NCBI GenBank assembly: GCA_017444325.1
Contig: JAFSWV010000004.1
Location: forward strand, 1 to 8,684
Source: a bacterium
Lineage (GTDB): Bacteria; Auribacterota; UBA3054
Direction: 5' to 3'
Length of the DNA stretch: 8,684 nucleotides
The position numbers were made by a program, and so were the translations under genes. The notes under the pieces were generated by a model that saw only the letters and a program-made list of their open reading frames with translations, was not told the DNA's origin and did no database searches. This document shows positions 6,456 through 8,684 of this stretch, piece after piece; the first letter of the stretch is position 1; each line of letters opens with the position of its first letter.

Positions 6456-6484
6456 ATTATACTAAAACGCCCTCTTAATTGCAA
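6456..6484 (-). promoter_or_regulatory. Sigma70-type promoter of the rpmH operon
   Basis: The minus strand has a perfect -10 hexamer TATAAT (6461-6456) and a -35 candidate TTGCAA (6484-6479, 4 of 6 matches to TTGACA), with an ideal 17-base spacer. Transcription would start near 6449, giving a leader of about 40 bases before rpmH. It lies directly downstream of the terminator at 6500-6532, so the operon is insulated from the PEP-CTERM genes. No DnaA box was seen nearby. Confidence 0.75.
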
Positions 6485-6499
6485 ACCACCCCCCCAGAC

Positions 6500-6532
6500 A
6501 AAAAAAGCCCCGGCCGAGGCCGGGGCTTTTTT
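6500..6532. terminator. Strong bidirectional intrinsic terminator
   Basis: There is an 8-bp GC-only stem (GCCCCGGC with GCCGGGGC, 6507-6514 and 6519-6526) with a 4-base loop, flanked by seven A on one side and six T on the other. It therefore has a U-tract in both directions. It lies 18 bases after the stop of the PEP-CTERM gene at 6550, which it most likely terminates, and upstream of the rpmH promoter. Confidence 0.93.
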
Positions 6533-6549
6533 CATAAGACCAAAAGGAC

Positions 6550-8139
6550 TTAGCGCTGCTTTCTCAGGAAGGCCAGGCCAACCAGAGCCAGGAGGCCTAA
6601 GAAGGCCGGTTCCGGGACCTGCACTTCGTACTTAACGTCCTTAAGGAGCAGGAAGCGCGGCTCTCCGGTCTCATTGGGCTTGGCCTCCAGCTGGATGCCC
6701 GCCAAATTGGGATAATCTATGGTTACGTCGGGGTAGTACTTGTCGAAGCCCATGCCGTTGTCGTAGTGGTCCACCACCAGCATGTGGTTGGCGACGCCGT
6801 AAAGGTGCGTCTTGCCTTCCTCGTCGTTGAAGAGTTCCACGACGAACTTCTTCCAGGCGTTGTGGTCACCCAGCGTCATGCAGTCGTACTTAGAGCCGTT
6901 GACATAGAGGTAGTAGCGGTGAGAATAAGTCTCTTCGGCCTTGCTTCTGCCGAAATACACTGTCTGCCTACTGTCCTCGTTGAGAACGGAGAAGCCTATG
7001 CCGCCGTCTTTATAGTAAGCCTTCAGGCTCATTCTCAGTTTGGCGTTCGGATAATCGAACATATCCCTGGGAACAGAGACCGCGATGCCGCACTTGGGTG
7101 TCGCTTCCGTGTCGTTGTTGACGGCGAAGTAGACCGCGTTGGATTCGAAGCCGACGCCGTCGTAGTAGTCGATGATGGTCGCTTCCAAATTGGGAGCGTT
7201 GTCCCCTACCTGGATGAATTCCGGATTGACGTTGAAAAGCGACTGCCCGGGAGAATACTGGGAGAAATCGTCCTCGAAGAAGGTCTCCCAATTCTCCTCT
7301 TCGTCGTCCACGACGTAAGAGACTTTCAAATTGGAGAAATAGGAGGCTTCCCTAGCTTCGTTGTTCTTCGTCCAGGAAGTGAAACAGATGTAGGTGGGTC
7401 TGTAGCCCTGATAGGTCAGGGCGTTGCAGCGGCCTCTGTAGATGTCAAAATAGCTCTGGTCGTCGGACCAAACCGTGAAGTAGGCAAGGTCGCAAACGGA
7501 AAGATCCAGGCACAGCTCGAAATTGTACCAGTTGCCGTCCGTGGGAATGCCCTTGAATTTCGCCAGATTCCAGCCCAGGTCGCCGCTGGAGACGTAGAAG
7601 CGTTCGTCGCCCTTGTTGACGGCGTCGCTGACTATTTCGCCAAGGTTGTAGCCGTAGTGCGCGAGATAGGCGTTGTTCTTATTGTCGGGTCCGCCGTTCA
7701 GGCCGAAGCGCGCCATGCAGGCGCCGTTGACGTTGGCGATCCTCAGTTCCGTGAAGGGCGCGGCTTTGACGCGGCCCTCGATCTTCAAAAAGCCCTTGGA
7801 GGCGTCGTATTCCGTTTCGCCCCAAGTCAGCTTAGTCCTCGCGCCGCGGCAGCCTTTGCTCTCCTCGTCGAGGTCCCTGCGGCAGACTTTCAGAAGTTTG
7901 CCGCCGGTCTCCGCGTCTTCCACGATCGCGATTTCATCGGCGAAGGGATCGTCGCCGGTAGAGGGCGCGCAGTTCGCGGTCATCCTGTCGATCAGATAAC
8001 CGCTGAAGGGGTCTTCCAGACCGCAGAGCATGCTGTCAGTCTCAAATTCTTTGAAAAGGCCTTCCCACAGGATAGTCTCCCCCGCCGAAAGAGACAGGGC
8101 GGCAGCAAAAGTCAGGGAAAGTAAAGCAAGTTTTTTCAT
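6550..8139 (-). CDS. PEP-CTERM secreted protein, probably two tandem beta-sandwich modules
   Basis: The product has 529 residues from the ATG at 8139. It has an N-terminal signal peptide (MKKLALLSLTFAAALSLSAG, cleavage near residue 18-20). The C-terminal tail has a PEP motif, a hydrophobic stretch (FLGLLALVGLAFL) and basic RKQR, the PEP-CTERM signal normally cut by an exosortase during export to the surface. The middle appears to hold two modules, about 22-260 and 262-500. Each opens with an aromatic/acidic motif (LWEGLFKEFE; FFEDDFSQYSPGQSL) and closes with a short strand (YFSNLKVSYV; FLLLKDVKYEV). This is typical of concanavalin A/LamG-like beta-sandwich domains, often carbohydrate-binding, but I see no catalytic motif. 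The second module and tail resemble the neighbouring gene, so they are paralogues. A longer start at 8199 is rejected because it precedes the signal peptide and lies inside the upstream terminator. The ATG lacks a clear Shine-Dalgarno. Function is unknown. Confidence 0.85.
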   Translation of the reverse strand: MKKLALLSLTFAAALSLSAGETILWEGLFKEFETDSMLCGLEDPFSGYLIDRMTANCAPSTGDDPFADEIAIVEDAETGGKLLKVCRRDLDEESKGCRGARTKLTWGETEYDASKGFLKIEGRVKAAPFTELRIANVNGACMARFGLNGGPDNKNNAYLAHYGYNLGEIVSDAVNKGDERFYVSSGDLGWNLAKFKGIPTDGNWYNFELCLDLSVCDLAYFTVWSDDQSYFDIYRGRCNALTYQGYRPTYICFTSWTKNNEAREASYFSNLKVSYVVDDEEENWETFFEDDFSQYSPGQSLFNVNPEFIQVGDNAPNLEATIIDYYDGVGFESNAVYFAVNNDTEATPKCGIAVSVPRDMFDYPNAKLRMSLKAYYKDGGIGFSVLNEDSRQTVYFGRSKAEETYSHRYYLYVNGSKYDCMTLGDHNAWKKFVVELFNDEEGKTHLYGVANHMLVVDHYDNGMGFDKYYPDVTIDYPNLAGIQLEAKPNETGEPRFLLLKDVKYEVQVPEPAFLGLLALVGLAFLRKQR

Positions 8140-8147
8140 AATGATTA

Positions 8148-8189
8148 CCCGTTTAAAAAAACGGGACGCCAAAAACTTGACGTCCCGTT
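8148..8189 (-). terminator. Intrinsic terminator with a competing downstream pairing (attenuator-like)
   Basis: On the minus strand, AACGGGACG (8168-8160 read as its complement arm) and its partner at 8189-8181 form a 9-bp stem, extendable by a G-U and a C-G pair, followed by seven U: a good terminator for the gene ending at 8213. The 3' arm plus U-tract can instead pair with AAACGGG (8154-8148) in a 7-bp stem with a UUUU loop. That alternative also covers the GGG lying 8 bases before the ATG at 8139. The two pairings exclude each other. The terminator is well supported; regulation is inference. Confidence 0.75.
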
Positions 8190-8212
8190 GTTGAAGCAAA
8201 CTTGGAAAAGAA

Positions 8213-8684
8213 TTATCTCACCTTGCGGAAGAAAGCCAGAGCGGCCAGGAGAGCCAGGGCAATGAAGCCCGGTTCCGGAGCCTGGTATTCGATCTTCAGG
8301 TAGTTCAGCAGAGCGTAGCGGCCGGGCTCAGTCTCCTCGGCGTCGCTGCCCCAAGCCTGGACCTGAACGCCGGCGAAAGCCAGATCGTCATTGATCACGA
8401 CATCGGGGTAAACTTTGCCGAAGTTGAAGGCTTCGTTCTGATGGTCCAGGGAAGCCTTATAGGAGCCGGTGTATACCAGGTGCGGATTGCCTTCCTCGTC
8501 GTTGGCGATCTCCATGACGGTATTGACCCACCAACCGGCGGAATACTTGAAGGTGGCAGCCTGGTAAGCATCTCCGTTCACATCCAAAACAGAGCAGTAG
8601 TTGCCGTAGTAGCCGAAGCTGGCCTTAACTTCCTTTCCCTCATTGTAAACAGCCGCGCCCCAGATGCCGTTGTCCGGACGATAA
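8213..8684 (-). CDS. PEP-CTERM protein, paralogue of the downstream gene (5' end outside window)
   Basis: The frame is open from the window edge (first whole codons read YRPDNGIWGAAVYNEG) to the stop at 8213, about 156 residues. It ends with a PEP motif, the hydrophobic stretch GFIALALLAALAFF and RKVR, a PEP-CTERM exosortase sorting tail. Shared blocks with the C-terminal part of the 6550-8139 product include NDEEG-x-x-HL, DH, FGKVYPDV against FDKYYPDV, AGVQ against AGIQ, EP then LL, and K-x-E-x-Q-x-PEP. These show that the two arose by duplication. The region before the tail is predicted to be the end of a beta-sandwich module. A TTG at 8587 is only an internal codon, because coding sequence clearly continues upstream. 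Substrate and role are unknown; a surface-exposed or secreted location is inferred from the tail. Confidence 0.85.
   Translation of the reverse strand, partial: YRPDNGIWGAAVYNEGKEVKASFGYYGNYCSVLDVNGDAYQAATFKYSAGWWVNTVMEIANDEEGNPHLVYTGSYKASLDHQNEAFNFGKVYPDVVINDDLAFAGVQVQAWGSDAEETEPGRYALLNYLKIEYQAPEPGFIALALLAALAFFRKVR

Noticed and set aside
6411..6549. Chromosome origin next to rpmH
   Set aside because: rpmH is often near dnaA/oriC, but I found no DnaA boxes, AT-rich unwinding repeats or dnaA gene here, only a promoter, a ribosome binding site and a terminator.
6766..8124. Plus-strand open frame of 452 codons
   Set aside because: It lies opposite the PEP-CTERM gene, whose signal peptide and sorting tail validate the minus strand. 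The Val/Ala-rich plus-strand product is typical of a shadow frame.
8140..8199. Upstream start at 8199 adding 20 residues to the PEP-CTERM protein
   Set aside because: The extension precedes a textbook signal peptide and is encoded by the terminator hairpin of the upstream gene.
1..8684. CRISPR arrays, tRNA/rRNA genes, insertion sequences or phage genes
   Set aside because: No regularly spaced direct repeats, cloverleaf-like segments, transposase motifs or flanking terminal repeats were seen on either strand.

Overview
The window reads as chromosome from a Gram-negative bacterium, probably of the Planctomycetota-Verrucomicrobiota-Chlamydiota group and most likely a Lentisphaerota/Kiritimatiellota-type lineage. 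This is an inference, not a proof. It rests on two adjacent secreted proteins with a short PEP / hydrophobic / Arg-Lys tail (the PEP-CTERM exosortase sorting signal), a WaaP/Kdo-kinase-like lipopolysaccharide kinase, and sparse Shine-Dalgarno sequences. Every convincing gene is on the minus strand, so transcription runs from high to low coordinates.

Right part (8684 to 6550): two paralogous PEP-CTERM proteins of unknown function. The first is cut by the window edge, and the second has a signal peptide and probably two beta-sandwich modules. An intrinsic terminator lies between them, and its 3' arm can pair alternatively with a segment just before the second start codon. A very strong bidirectional terminator at about 6500-6532 closes this block.

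Centre (6484 to 2644): a housekeeping operon opened by a good sigma70-type promoter. It holds rpmH (ribosomal protein L34), an rnpA-yidD gene fusion, yidC (membrane insertase) and mnmE (tRNA-modifying GTPase). The order is the widespread rpmH-rnpA-yidD-yidC-mnmE order, except that RnpA and YidD are one polypeptide and no jag/khpB gene sits between yidC and mnmE. The fusion gene carries two perfect hairpins, one over its probable start codon and one in its linker, and an internal ATG that could release free YidD.

Left part (2640 to 1): starting 3 bases after mnmE, a membrane-anchored protein of 261 residues ends in a TAA. The same frame then continues open and coding-like to the window edge. 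This downstream part encodes a second membrane segment followed by two kinase-like domains of the WaaP type. The first has lost the catalytic Asp and the second has intact motifs. The two ORFs may be one large gene split by a nonsense codon, or two tightly linked genes.

The operon joins translation and RNA processing (L34, RNase P protein, MnmE) to membrane biogenesis (YidC, YidD), with an envelope-linked kinase-like module attached at its 3' end.
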